A DNA stretch of 64,000 bases from Actinomadura formosensis NBRC 14204 (lineage in GTDB: Bacteria > Actinomycetota > Actinomycetes > Streptosporangiales > Streptosporangiaceae): contig NZ_BCQQ01000003.1 of assembly GCF_001552155.1 (NCBI RefSeq), positions 34,497-98,496 of the forward strand. The letters are read 5' to 3'. The notes below the pieces were generated by a model. It did no database searches. It was given only the letters and a program-made list of their open reading frames with translations, and had not been told where the DNA came from. Position 1 is the stretch's first letter, and each line of letters opens with the position of its first letter. The position numbers and the translations under genes are program-made. Shown here piece after piece: positions 25,819-34,872 of the stretch.

Positions 25819-26451
25819 TCAGGAGACCCGTTGCGAGCCTTCGGGCGGAACGTCCAGTGCGCGGGCGAGGGCGGCGGCGAGCGGGGCGGCGCGGTCGGGA
25901 ACGTACCGCTCGGCCCATGAAGCGGCCAGTCGGTGGAAGGCGATCAGGTCGCGTTCCACGCCGGCCAACAGACGCCGCAGGTCGGCGGTGGGCAACTCGA
26001 TCATCGGCCTGTCATCGCGCTCGGCGTCGACGATCATGCGGACTATGTCGCCGTGAAGTTCACCGCATGGATCGGGATCGTGTCCGAGGAAGCCGCTCGA
26101 GGCATGGCCGTCGAGGACGCTCCACCATTCGCGCCAGTCCTCGATCCCGCTGCAGCAGCCGGGCAGCAGGGTGGTGCCCGTCGTAGTGTCGATGACTCGC
26201 AACCCGCCCGGCGCGAAGAGCGGCTCCATGGTGAGAAGGCCATGCAGGAAGGCCCCGAGCGGATCGGCCGGACGCCGCGGACGACCGTCCTCGGGATCGA
26301 TATCGTTGGCTTCGGCGATCCCCATCACCGCCGTGCCGACCTCGACCGGAGAGAGTGTGCCGCTGAGCGGCAGGTACCTGAACGGCTCCGACCGAGCGAC
26401 CGGCCAGAGCGTGAAGCCCTCTGACCCGTACACCTCCAAGACCGGCTGCAT
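25819..26451 (-). CDS. Hypothetical protein
   Basis: 210 residues from ATG 26451 (AAGGG upstream). No family was recognised. The sequence is acidic, with motifs such as WPVARSEPFRYLPLSGTL, LFAPGGLRVIDTTTGTTLLPGCCSGIEDWREWW and LGHDPDPCGELHGDIVRMIVD. Cys-Cys at ~115 could matter. No membrane segment or signal. It lies in an accessory stretch just after tRNA-Leu and next to an IS3-like remnant at 26572, so horizontal acquisition is plausible. Confidence 0.65.
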   Translation of the reverse strand: MQPVLEVYGSEGFTLWPVARSEPFRYLPLSGTLSPVEVGTAVMGIAEANDIDPEDGRPRRPADPLGAFLHGLLTMEPLFAPGGLRVIDTTTGTTLLPGCCSGIEDWREWWSVLDGHASSGFLGHDPDPCGELHGDIVRMIVDAERDDRPMIELPTADLRRLLAGVERDLIAFHRLAASWAERYVPDRAAPLAAALARALDVPPEGSQRVS

Positions 26452-26529
26452 CTCAATCACCCTTGAAGTCTGTCTCACATCCCTCCGGGGGCACCTCACG
26501 TTTTCCGCGGACGTGATCCTGGAGCGCCC

Positions 26530-26703
26530 CAGGTTGGGTGGAGGCCCTGATACCTGGAAAGGTGAGGGGCTATGGCACCCCCGAGGAAGTACTCCCCTGA
26601 GCTGCGTGAGCAGACGGGTGAGAGGACCGGGTCGATCGCCCGGGTGGCCGACCAGCTCGGGGTGCATCGTGAGGCGTTGCGGACCTGGATCCGGCAGGCC
26701 TAG
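26530..26703 (+). pseudogene. IS3-family OrfA remnant
   Basis: ATG 26572 encodes a 43-residue stub: MAPPRKYSPELREQTGE then GSIARVADQLGVHREALRTWIRQA and a stop. The ends match the first helix and helix-turn-helix of IS3 OrfA; the part between is shortened by an internal deletion. The preceding CTGATACCTGGAAAGGTGAGG resembles an IS end sequence. No OrfB follows. Confidence 0.7.
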
Positions 26704-26716
26704 AACACCGCCTTGC

Positions 26717-27613
26717 CTATGGTTTGCCGGCGCGGCGGCGGTGGCCGGTCAGGTCGGTTGCTTTGATCAGCTTTTCGGGTGCTGATGGCGCGCGCCACAG
26801 TTGGACTAGGTGCTGCTCGTCGGTGCCGGCGTCGCGGCCTTGGACGCTCACCCGGGTCCGGTACATGCACGTGGACGGCCAGACCCGGTCGAACTCGATC
26901 AGGGTGACGGCCTGGTGTCCGGGGGCGGCGGCCCGGAGCGTGCCCGTCGTGGGCGGGGGGCCAGGGACATCGATGGTGGGGAACGCCCAGGAGTATTCGG
27001 CGATGTCGTCCCAGGGGTCGGTCTCCAGTGGTGGGGGGCCGTCCAGGAGTTCGGCGGTGAGGTCGACGGCGCCGTTGCGGGTGCCGGTGAGGATGTGGGA
27101 GCGGACGGCGAGCCCGTTGCCTTCATCCAGCCAGGTGTTGTCGTCGAAGCGGTATGCGCTGACCGGGAAAGGGTGATCGGTGCCTGGTGCCGCGAACAGT
27201 GCGAAGCAGCCCAGTTCGTCGATGTGGACGCTGGTGGTGTGGTGTTGCGGCGCTGAGGGCTGCGGGGGCGCGGGTAGGTGGTCGCCGAGCCCTTCGCGGA
27301 TGCGGTCACGAAGGCTCCGGGCGAGCGTTGCGTCCTCGGGGTCTCGGCTGGCGAGTTGGAAGGCCGACACGTCGAGGAGTTCGGCGAGCAGCGACCAGTG
27401 GTCGGGCGTCAGTGCCACCGTGACGGTGGTTTCCTCGGGTAGCTCGATGGTGCGGTGGCTGGTGTGCTCCCACAGCTCGTGGAAGATGGCGCTGTATTCG
27501 TCGGCTTCGGCCGGGTCGCCGCCCTCACGCAGGGACTGGCTGCTGTTGTCCAGCTGACCGACTAGGCGATGACGTTCCTTGAGGCTGACATCCATCGGAT
27601 AGAGGTCATTCAT
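26717..27613 (-). CDS. Hypothetical protein
   Basis: 298 residues from ATG 27613. The N-terminal third is helical and acidic ([23 protein letters not shown]), the rest has strand-like segments ([47 protein letters not shown]). Unknown family. It overlaps no other gene and lies in the accessory stretch, 14 bases past the IS3 remnant. Confidence 0.65.
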   Translation of the reverse strand: MNDLYPMDVSLKERHRLVGQLDNSSQSLREGGDPAEADEYSAIFHELWEHTSHRTIELPEETTVTVALTPDHWSLLAELLDVSAFQLASRDPEDATLARSLRDRIREGLGDHLPAPPQPSAPQHHTTSVHIDELGCFALFAAPGTDHPFPVSAYRFDDNTWLDEGNGLAVRSHILTGTRNGAVDLTAELLDGPPPLETDPWDDIAEYSWAFPTIDVPGPPPTTGTLRAAAPGHQAVTLIEFDRVWPSTCMYRTRVSVQGRDAGTDEQHLVQLWRAPSAPEKLIKATDLTGHRRRAGKP

Positions 27614-27695
27614 GTTCTGAGATCGTATTTCTCTCGGGGCATGGCCGGCCGACGGAGTACGTGCCCCGTCGGCCGGCCGGTGTAGCGGGTTGTTG

Positions 27696-28739
27696 TCACA
27701 TGTGGTTCTGGCACTGGGTGAAGGTCGGTGGTGTGGTGGGCGCGTTGGACACCCACACCCAGTAGGAGCCCTGCGGACGCCCGGTGGTGTCGGTGACCTT
27801 GCCGGTGGGGTTGCGCCACAGCCGGTTCTCGTCGTGGAACTTGCGGATGTCGGCGCCCTGGTAGTCCTGTTCGGCCTTGGGGACGAACCGGCAGCTCCAC
27901 TGGTCGGCCGGTACCCATTCGGCGCCCTGCCAGGTCGAGGCGAAGGGGTACTCGTCGCAGGTCTGACCCTCCGGCCTGGGGAGGCTACTGGGGCAGGAGA
28001 CGCTGCGGCTGAGGTAGTCGAAGTTCTTCACCACACCGTCCTTGGGGTCAGCGATCCGCGCCGGGCCGCGGATCAGGGGCTGACCGCCTGGGATGATGCC
28101 CGTGCCGGGAAAGCCGGGGCGGCTGCGCAGCGCCAGCTGCGCGAACAGGATGTTCTCCGCGATGGTCGGCATCCGCTCATCCGCACCGTACTCGACTGTG
28201 TAGGTGGGGGTGTACCAGTAACACGCAGCCCGGCTTCCCGGTGGAGATGGCGTCGGTGAGGCTGTCGCAGTGGACACCGGTGGGCGGGCCCAGGTGCGTC
28301 GCCTTCCCGTCCGAGCCCTGGATGATGGCGCCCGGGTAGGCGAACTGGATCTTGGTTTGCGGCTGCGGGAAGGTGATCGACGACCCGGTCGATTCCATGA
28401 AGTGCTCGTGCTGTTGCACCACGCCCTTCTGGGCGATGAAGGTCTTGGGCAGGGGGTGCCGCACGCCCCGTCGCAGTCGATCGAGAATGTCGCGGTGAGC
28501 AGGCTCTCGATCAGCTTGCCGGTCACGAAGTTGGTCCGGAAGTAGACGGTGCGTTTCCACTGGCGGGAGGCCGGGTCCAGTTGCTCCTCGAACGCCGAGT
28601 CGGTGTTCGCGGTGCCGAGGATCTCCGGTGTGTTGTCGGCCTCCACGAAGACGCCGATCTGATTCACGTGCGAGCACGAGTAGGTCCGCACGTAGTGGAT
28701 CGCGTCCTTGTTGGCCGGTGCCGGGCAGTCGGGCCACCC
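27696..28739 (-). pseudogene. NucA/NucB-type secreted nuclease, frameshifted and 5'-truncated
   Basis: The C-terminal part reads CDEYPFASTWQGAEW and GADIRKFHDENRLWRN, the deoxyribonuclease NucA/NucB pattern (Asp-Glu-Tyr-Pro-Phe-Ala-Ser-Thr). Upstream the frame shifts twice: from about 28458 to 28228 the expected sequence (LPKTFIAQKGVVQQHEHFMES, TKIQFAYPGAIIQGSDG) is in another frame, then YWYTPTYTVEYGADE returns to the first. The two shifts compensate. The 5' end stops at about 28740, where it meets the headless XRE-type fragment. Related proteins are secreted or wall-associated nucleases; no signal peptide survives. Sequencing error cannot be excluded for the shifts. Confidence 0.72.
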
Positions 28740-28740
28740 G

Positions 28741-28941
28741 GCGGCTGTAGCGACCGCAGCCTGCCAACGCGGCGAAACCGACGAGGCGTTCGCCCTCGCC
28801 CTCGACGCCCTCAACACCGGCATCACCTACGGCTCCGAACGCATCATCAGACAAGCCCGCCAGTTCCGCTACAGCAACGCCCCCACGACCGCACCCACCG
28901 TCACCCGCTTCGACGACCGCCTCAGGACAACCCTGCTCTAG
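28741..28941 (+). pseudogene. XRE-type regulator C-terminal fragment
   Basis: 67 codons: ACQRGETDEAFALALDALNTGITYGSERIIRQARQFR then RFDDRLRTTLL. This is the last segment of actinobacterial XRE-type regulators with a TPR-like C-terminus. No helix-turn-helix or earlier part exists upstream; the sequence is broken at about 28740 by the nuclease fragment. The following gene starts 9 bases after its stop, as in intact copies of this pair. Confidence 0.75.
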
Positions 28942-28950
28942 GAGAACCCA

Positions 28951-29424
28951 TTGCGCATCGCCATCTCCGGCCGCCGCCTCCTGCCTCCCGCCACCGAAAC
29001 CCTGGTAGCCGAAGCACTCGACGAAGCCCTCTCCCCCATCACCGCGGACATCACCGGCCTGACCTGCCTCGCCGACGGCGCCGACACCCTTTTCGCCCGC
29101 GCCGTCCTCGCACACGGCGGCCAGATCGAGGTCATCGTCCCAGCCGAGCAATACCTCGCCGGCCTACCCGAAGAGCACCACGCCGAATACCGCAAGCTCC
29201 TCGCCCAAGCCACGCAGGTGCACCGCATGCCCTTCACCGAGTCCACCAGCGAAGCCCACATGTCCGCGAGCCAGCACATGCTGACCCTCGCCGACGAGAT
29301 CTGGGCCGTCTGGGACGGCCAACCCGCACGCGGCTACGGCGGGACCGCCGACGTCGTCCAAGCCGCCCACGACCTCAATAGACCCGTCCGAGCCATCTGG
29401 CCGACTGGCGCCACAAGGGATTGA
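28951..29424 (+). CDS. SLOG/Rossmann-like protein of the XRE-linked family
   Basis: 157 residues from TTG 28951 (TAGGAGAACCCA upstream). It opens MRIAISGRRLLPPATETLV and continues GLTCLADGADTLFARAVLAHG, VIVPAEQYLAGLPEEH, with ADEIWAVWDGQPARGYGGTADVVQAA near the end. The GxRxLP and ADGADxLFA motifs are those of a nucleotide-binding SLOG-type fold (compare DprA/LOG). Such genes typically follow a helix-turn-helix regulator in actinobacteria; the regulator here is only the fragment at 28741. Function unknown. Confidence 0.75.
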   Translation: MRIAISGRRLLPPATETLVAEALDEALSPITADITGLTCLADGADTLFARAVLAHGGQIEVIVPAEQYLAGLPEEHHAEYRKLLAQATQVHRMPFTESTSEAHMSASQHMLTLADEIWAVWDGQPARGYGGTADVVQAAHDLNRPVRAIWPTGATRD

Positions 29425-29559
29425 GCGCTCCGTCGAACATTTGACCTTACGAGCCCTCGAAGGCGATCCGTCTCGCCGAGAGCGCCAACTCAATCTTCCC
29501 CAACCATTCACAAACCAACTGGTCCAAGCCCGAGCGCAAGACATGAATGACTCTGCGCT

Positions 29560-29815
29560 CAAGCCAGCACAGGTCTGAACACACAGGAAGTTGGTTACCT
29601 ACCTGTCGCATCAGAGGTCGATGACACCTCAAGGCCCTTCCTCGATCTGTGTCATGTCCCCGCCCCGCAGGCAGGTCGGGCGCGACGGCGGTGAACGGCC
29701 GGCGCACCAGGTCGGGAGCCGCCGCCCGTGTGCCCTGGCGAGTCAGCAACCGCCGTTTGCGCGGACCGGACCGCCCCGCCAGGCTCAGCCATGGCGCGTC
29801 CACGATTTTGAACCT
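29560..29815 (-). pseudogene. IS3-family OrfB remnant
   Basis: Minus-strand reading WLSLAGRSGPRKRRLLTRQGTRAAAPDLVRRPFTAVAPDL is the linker before the integrase domain of IS3 OrfB. The frame then shifts, after which GDMTQIEEGP continues before a stop. The catalytic DDE part is missing. The remaining bases of the gap 29425–29906 show no gene. Confidence 0.65.
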
Positions 29816-29906
29816 CCTGCGTTCTCAGGGGAATCGCAGTATGGGCCATGAGCTCGGTTCAATGTGCCTGCGGTAAGAGGGCAGTTGCCGGGGCCTGTCG
29901 GGTTTT

Positions 29907-31019
29907 TCAGCCGCCCCGCAGGGTGACCCCGTAGAGGATCCGCAGCCGGTGGATCTCCCACCACGAGATGGCGATCACCAAGCCCGGGCCGCAGAGAAGT
30001 AGCAGGCATGTGATCGGCCATGGCCCGCTGGGCAGTCCGAAAAGAGCAGCGCACTCCAAGGTCAGAACACTGGCCAACACGGGCGGGAGGACGGGGTGTA
30101 CCGCGCCCAGGCCGAAGCCGGTCCGCATCACCCTGGGCGTGGCGAACAGAAGCACCGACAGGGCCCACACGAACGCCGCTACTCTCACCAGGAGCGCCCA
30201 GCCGGCATCATCCAGGTCCACGTCGCTGGGCAAGGCGGCGAAGAGGGTGAAGGCGAGGGCCACTGTGCCGAGGTAGCAGAGTAGTTTGCACAGCGGGGTG
30301 CGCACAGCCGTCCGCATGGCCGAGCGCGCATCGCGCTGCGCGCAGCCGATGACGATCATGACAACAAGCGGCGCGCTAAGCACAAACAGCGCGGGGGACA
30401 CGGAATAGATCAATAGGTGTTTGGCGAGTTGCCCGGCCACCCCACTTCCAGTGACCGCAGCAATCACGAGCGGCACTAGGAGCGCTGTCCACACCCGCAA
30501 CTTCTTGACTATCCCCAAAGGCCGGTCGTCAATCTGCGCGGCTCCCTTGAGAAAGAGAAACCAGGTCACGAGGCGGGCGCTGCGGAAGATGTAGTACGCC
30601 CCGATCGGATAAAGGGGCCACCGGGCGAATACGGCGAAGTACCCCAGGCCCAGCAGGGGATAAATCCTGTTGGGAAAGAGGGAGGGCCTGTCGGGGAAGA
30701 ACCTCCTCTGAAAAAAGGGCATGTTCCAGAAGGGAGGGGGCCGGTTAGAATGCTCCGGAGGCCACAGAGTCCGTCGCAGCACACGAAAAGCAAGCGAGTC
30801 GGGTGCGCGATGCGAACCTGTCAACGCGTTCCCCCTTCCGTCAACCTGACGGCTACGGAGATAGCCTATATCCCCGGCCATAAAAGAACTGTAAAGAAGC
30901 CATCCCGTGCTCAGCATCTTTCCCAGCAGCACTGATGGGTAGATGATCACGTCCTGATCGCGGGCGGTGCGGCTTGGTCTGGAAACATGAAGGTCGGGTA
31001 GCCGGGAGGAGTTCCCCAC
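29907..31019 (-). CDS. Multi-pass membrane protein, unknown
   Basis: Up to 370 residues. From residue ~110 there are about seven hydrophobic segments (YPLLGLGYFAVFARWPLYPIGAYYIF, LLVPLVIAAVTGSGV, LFVLSAPLVVMIVIG, LLCYLGTVALAFTLFAAL, LVRVAAFVWALSVLLFA, LTLECAALFGLP, CLLLLCGPGLVIAISWW). The first ~105 residues are atypical and Arg-rich, and a later ATG such as 30723 (MPFFQRR) is a possible start. No known transporter motif is seen. The base composition is lower in GC than the surroundings. Confidence 0.5.
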   Translation of the reverse strand: MGNSSRLPDLHVSRPSRTARDQDVIIYPSVLLGKMLSTGWLLYSSFMAGDIGYLRSRQVDGRGNALTGSHRAPDSLAFRVLRRTLWPPEHSNRPPPFWNMPFFQRRFFPDRPSLFPNRIYPLLGLGYFAVFARWPLYPIGAYYIFRSARLVTWFLFLKGAAQIDDRPLGIVKKLRVWTALLVPLVIAAVTGSGVAGQLAKHLLIYSVSPALFVLSAPLVVMIVIGCAQRDARSAMRTAVRTPLCKLLCYLGTVALAFTLFAALPSDVDLDDAGWALLVRVAAFVWALSVLLFATPRVMRTGFGLGAVHPVLPPVLASVLTLECAALFGLPSGPWPITCLLLLCGPGLVIAISWWEIHRLRILYGVTLRGG

Positions 31020-31152
31020 TCAGGCTTTCACCTAGCTGTCTCCGATAGCTCCCAAGGAACCAAGGTGGACTTCAAGATATGACGCCGCCGCGTATGACGG
31101 TGTTACAGTGCCACTGAAAACGGTAGAGCGACACGCAGAGGGTATCTGACTA

Positions 31153-31175
31153 GGGAGGACGGGCTTGATCCGTCC
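31153..31175 (+). repeat. Copy A of 23-bp direct repeat
   Basis: GGGAGGACGGGCTTGATCCG... is identical to 31376–31398. Stem GGACGG / CCGTCC with loop GCTTGAT. The 15–20 bases before the two copies are also partly alike. Confidence 0.85.
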
Positions 31176-31375
31176 GCCCAGACCGCCCGAAATGGGTGGC
31201 TCTTGTAGCCGGTCCGCGTTATTGACAGCGGGGACCAGGAGCCGGGCAAAGCCGCAAACCGTACAGTCCCCCGCCCCGCGAGATGTCCCGACGTGGAGAC
31301 ACGGCGTCCCCGGGGTACAGCGACGTTATGGCGCCGCCCGGAACGGCAGGGTGGCGTGTAGGGGGTAGCGGATTT

Positions 31376-31398
31376 GGGAGGACGGGCTTGATCCGTCC
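31376..31398 (+). repeat. Copy B of 23-bp direct repeat
   Basis: Identical to copy A, 223 bases downstream, but followed by TCGGACAC instead of GCCCAGAC. Confidence 0.85.
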
Positions 31399-31421
31399 TC
31401 GGACACAAACACATGTCGAAG

Positions 31422-31447
31422 CGCCAGGTCTCTGACCTGGCGTTTTT
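31422..31447 (+). terminator. Strong Rho-independent terminator
   Basis: CGCCAGGTC (31422–31430), loop TCT, GACCTGGCG (31434–31442), then TTTTT. A textbook terminator for plus-strand transcription, yet no gene is seen directly upstream; it may end a lost tRNA or a small RNA transcript. Confidence 0.85.
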
Positions 31448-31825
31448 GCGTTTGCATGGGTTTGGCTTCTGATGTCGGAGGCTAAACCGCAGGTCAGAGC
31501 GATCGGGGTTCGGGTCCCTGGTATGTCCCGGTCTTCACTGGCTTCGTCGTGCTCTGTAGTTATCGTGCAAGTGATGGCCACGACAACCGGCGACGAGCGA
31601 GCCGCGTCGATCCGTGGCGCCGTAGGTCGAGACGGTGCGGCGGGCGATCTTCAAGGTGTCGTTGGTGCCCATGAAGTCGACGACCGTCTGCCCGGAGCCA
31701 ACCTCGGGCTTTCACCGGGCGGCGGGTCGGGAGTGACCGTTTAGACAAGAAAAATGCCCCCGAGCTGGGAGGATAGGGCTTGTCTAAGGTCCTGTCCGCG
31801 CCAGTCCAGAAGGCACTTTTCACGT

Positions 31826-32364
31826 GAAGACTACAGGTCGTCATGCCGAGCTCGCGGTGTCTTCGGACGGGGGGATCGTCGGGCAGGCTGGCGGGGGTGC
31901 TGCTGACCGAGACGCTCCGTGCGACCGGGCTCGACCGGGCGCTTTCCGCGGGGTTGGAGCGGTGGCGCAAGCCGCGGGCGACCCATGATCCGGGCAAGGT
32001 CGTCGCGGACCTGGCGGTGACGCTGGCGCTGGGCGGGGACTGCCCGTCCGACATCGCGATCCTGCGTTCCGAGCCGGAGTTGTTCGGGCCGGTGCCGTCC
32101 GATCCGACGGTGTCGCGGCTGGTCGCCACCCTCGCCCAGGCCGGGCCGCCACTGGCCCCGGGCCGATCTGGCCGCCTCCGCAATCGGGCGCCTGCAGATG
32201 CTCCCGGCGCCCTGACCAAGCCGAACCGCCCCGTCAACACCAGGAAGGAGAACACCCGGGCCCGTGGAATCCCGCCCACCCGACGCGACAGCCGGGCATC
32301 ACGGCTGATCAACCGCCGAGAACAAAGGTGGGTTGGCCACTCCGCGGCCCAACCCACCCCATGA
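31826..32364 (+). pseudogene. IS1380-family transposase remnant
   Basis: The sequence reads GVLLTETLRATGLDRALSAGLERWRKPRATHDPGKVVADLAVTLALGGDCPSDIAIL, the N-terminal region of IS1380 transposases. The usual start (AELAVSSDGGIVGQAGG) is present in a different frame just before, so one base has been gained near 31897. After about 100 residues the protein is cut; a short piece similar to the usual C-terminus (AIGRLQMLPAP) follows in another frame near 32186, so the middle, including the DDE core, was deleted. Confidence 0.72.
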
Positions 32365-32924
32365 AAGATCGAGGCCAGTCGACCGCATCGTCTGCTGATC
32401 AATCGGGTCTGTACGTTTTTGGGCGCCTCTCTGTGTCAAGCGGCAGCGAGCAGAGAGGTGTCCAACCTGTTGGACCGATGGCGTTGGCCGCGGTCTGCAG
32501 CCAAGGTCAACAAGGCTGTGGCCGGGGTCGCTCTAGTTGCACCTGCCGCCCTCCGGCTGGCTCATTCAACGGCGTGCGGGCCGGCCACCGCCGCTGGCGA
32601 GAGTGGCTGGTCTGCACCGCCCCAAGCTGGTTTGCCCTCCTCGCCGGTCAACTCCTGCCCGGACCTTCCAGGAGCACCATGCCGTCATTCCCCCGGCTCA
32701 CCGACACCGCTGGTCAGGTCGCCGTCCAGGTCGGCCACTTCGGCCCGGCCAAGCCCAGTCGCCCTGGAAGGCCGGCACGCCGCCTCACCCGCGGGGGGTC
32801 GGCTGCTGGAGCGCAGCACGCACCATGTCGCGCTGACCGCCGCCGTCGCGGGCGGGGCGGCGCCCGCAGGTTCCCGACGCGACTCGCCGCCGGTCACCGG
32901 GAGGGCGTCGGTCCCGAGCGCGGA
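32365..32924. other. Gene-free stretch with trace of a LysR gene
   Basis: No intact gene is seen. At 32795–32850 the plus strand encodes RLLERSTHHVALTAA, which resembles the end of a LysR helix-turn-helix region (compare LLDRTTHYVALTAAG in the gene at 36111). It is too short to count as a gene. Confidence 0.4.
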
Positions 32925-33410
32925 TCAGGCGCGGACGGTGGAGATGCCGCAGGACGCCAGGATCTCCTGTGGCATCGCATCGCCGGTCCCGGCGGCGGAT
33001 CCGGCCAGGGCGGCCTCCGCCGCGGACGGCACCGCCCCGGGCGGGATGAGGAGAAGCAGGATCGGGTCCGCGCGCCCGCAGGTGATCGAGACCATGTGGT
33101 CGAGGTGGGCCAGCCAGCCCACCCTGACCTCCTGCCCCAGGACGGTGATGCGGAGCGGGACGCCGTCCCAGTCGTCGAAGTCGATGGCCACGCGGGTGGC
33201 CGGTTCCGGAGCGTCGCCCATGCCGGCCAGAGCGGTCAGCAGTTCGGTGAGTTCAGCGCCGGTGTCGCGGGATCGGGGCCACCAGCCGCCGTCCATGACC
33301 CCGCGTCCCGCACCGCCGGGGGCCAGGCGCAGGCGCGGGGCCGGCGGAGTGGGTTCGGCCGGCGCGGCCGTGGCCGGAGGGGGGTCAAGCTGCGTGGTGT
33401 CGCGGGCCAT
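32925..33410 (-). CDS. DUF5994-like protein
   Basis: 161 residues from ATG 33410. After a Pro/Ala-rich leader comes the family signature GGWWPRSRDTGAELTELLTAL, then TRVAIDFDDWDGVPLRITVLGQEVRVGWLAHLD and ILLLLIPPGAVPSAAEAAL. A second member lies at 41603. The family is soluble, of unknown role, and is often found near stress-signalling genes in actinobacteria. It is the first gene of the signalling-rich neighbourhood that runs to about 44 kb. Confidence 0.8.
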   Translation of the reverse strand: MARDTTQLDPPPATAAPAEPTPPAPRLRLAPGGAGRGVMDGGWWPRSRDTGAELTELLTALAGMGDAPEPATRVAIDFDDWDGVPLRITVLGQEVRVGWLAHLDHMVSITCGRADPILLLLIPPGAVPSAAEAALAGSAAGTGDAMPQEILASCGISTVRA

Positions 33411-33659
33411 GGAGGGGGCCCCATTCTCGGTCCGTGCGGAACCGGTTCGCGTATCGCCGGGGACGGCGCCGGCATGGTGGCCCGCGCGCGAAAAGCCCTC
33501 GGTAACGCCGAGTGTACGTCAGGGGATGTGCACGTCACGGGCTGTGCGCGTTCGGACGCGTAGACACGCGGCATCCGGCACCGGCAACACCGTCCGGGCT
33601 TCCCGGATGAGTCTCGCCGGACCCGGGTCGGCCACCGCGGTCTCGCCCGATCCGGCGTC

Positions 33660-33947
33660 TCAGAGCGATTCGCCGCCCCAGCGCCATTCGTCGTTCTCAT
33701 GCCGGGCGCGGATCAGGTGCGCACCGCTGGAGTCGGCGAGCTCGGCGATCATCCGGATCAGCTCGCGGTGGAAGTCGGCGGGCGGGTGGCCGCCGCCTGA
33801 CGAGCCTTCCAGGAGCGTCACGTTGACTTTCGCCTCGTCGCGGAGCTGCGCGGTCAACCGGCCGGTCTTGTCCAAGCGGAGTATCACGATCGCATCGGCA
33901 CGGATCATGTCGCAGCCGTCGGCGGCCGAGATCCACACTTCGCCCAT
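33660..33947 (-). CDS. Small protein, paralogue of 37087–37383
   Basis: 95 residues from ATG 33947 (GGAG nine bases upstream). MGEVWISAADGCDMIRADAIVILRLDKTGRLTAQLRDEAKVNVTLLEGSSGG is nearly the same as the protein at 37087 (EVWIETGGGHDMVRADAIVMLRLDETGRLTAQLRDDAKVSVTLLKGSSG), with the shared ending ARHENDEWRW / ARHEGDGWRW. The fold looks like small beta strands. I recognise no function. The two copies bracket the STAS, GAF and LysR genes. Confidence 0.75.
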   Translation of the reverse strand: MGEVWISAADGCDMIRADAIVILRLDKTGRLTAQLRDEAKVNVTLLEGSSGGGHPPADFHRELIRMIAELADSSGAHLIRARHENDEWRWGGESL

Positions 33948-34404
33948 GCGCCTCATCTCCAAGGATCGGAAGCCGCATGCCCCACCACTCCAACATAAGC
34001 GCCCTCCGCGCCCCAGCGGCGTCACCGACGGGTGCGTGGAGTCGTGACCCGCCCTGCATCGCGCGAACGTGATCGCACGGGGCCAGGGCGTATACTTGTT
34101 GTGACACGGGTTACTCGATGCGGGCGGCCAAGCTCACGTCCCCCTGGTCTCTCGATACTCGGCCCTCTCGGGGCCAGACAGGTCCGGCGCTATGACGCCG
34201 CAACACCAGCCCACCCGAACCGCTGAAACCGATCTGCGCACCGGGATCGCCACGGGCACCGCCTGTGAGGCTGAGACGCCGGCATCCGAGCCCTGTGGCC
34301 ATGGGGTCACGCGATGCCTCCGCAGGCGCTGACCTGCCGTGCAACCACCTCGCCCCGGCTCCGGCCATGAGCGGCGTTCACAGACCTCGGATCGGAGATC
34401 CCCC

Positions 34405-34788
34405 ATGCCCACCGGTACCGCCTCGCCCGAGGCCGGGCTGACCCGCGAACGGCTCGCCGACCACACCGTCATCGCCATCAGCGGCGAACTCGACATCGCC
34501 TCCACCCCGTCCCTCCGGGAACGTCTGCACGTCGCGCTGCGGGACGTCGGCGCGTACGTGATCATCGACCTGTCGGGCGTGACGTTCTGCGACGCGTCGG
34601 GGCTGGCGATGCTCGTCGGCGCACGCCGCCGGACGCAGCCGAACGGCGCGCCCGTGATCCTCGCCGGCCCGCGCCGTCAACCCGCCAAGCTGCTGGAGGT
34701 CACCGGGCTGCTCCATGCCTTCACCGTCCGTTCCTCCATTCCCGGGGCACGGACCGCCGACCCCGGTCCCCGATCGGCCGCGGCCTGA
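34405..34788 (+). CDS. STAS-domain anti-sigma factor antagonist
   Basis: 127 residues from ATG 34405 (GGAGATCCCCC before it). STAS features: TVIAISGELDIASTPSLRERL, YVIIDLSGVTFCDASGLAMLVGARRR. The phosphorylatable Ser/Thr site is the DASGL segment. Such proteins (RsbV/SpoIIAA type) bind an anti-sigma kinase when unphosphorylated and so free a sigma factor. A HATPase kinase and a SpoIIE phosphatase that could act on it are at 40812 and 39242, several kilobases away. A terminator hairpin follows at 34801. Confidence 0.88.
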   Translation: MPTGTASPEAGLTRERLADHTVIAISGELDIASTPSLRERLHVALRDVGAYVIIDLSGVTFCDASGLAMLVGARRRTQPNGAPVILAGPRRQPAKLLEVTGLLHAFTVRSSIPGARTADPGPRSAAA

Positions 34789-34800
34789 CCGCGGCGGGAC

Positions 34801-34820
34801 ACGGGCGGAACCCCGCCCGT
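34801..34820 (+). terminator. Hairpin between STAS and GAF genes
   Basis: ACGGGCGG (34801–34808), loop AACC, CCGCCCGT (34813–34820). No T run. Confidence 0.6.
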
Positions 34821-34872
34821 TGCCGAGCCGGGACCGGGCAGGCGCCAGGCCGGAGGAGAGCGGGATGACGAC

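Larger units (their letters stand above)
31020..31842. other. Gene-free stretch with duplicated hairpin
   Basis: About 800 bases without a convincing gene. It holds a 23-bp direct repeat at 31153–31175 and 31376–31398, each copy able to form a hairpin with a 7-base loop, and a strong terminator at 31422–31447. The sequence after the second copy (CCTCGGACAC) matches the 3' end of tRNA-Leu at 25713–25725. Confidence 0.6.

Noticed and set aside
28941..29424. DprA as name for the SLOG-like gene
   Set aside because: It lacks the DprA Rossmann loops and is only 157 residues; it fits the short XRE-linked family better.
32419..34047. 542-codon plus-strand open frame
   Set aside because: It covers the antisense of DUF5994-type and small-paralogue genes and has no recognisable domain.
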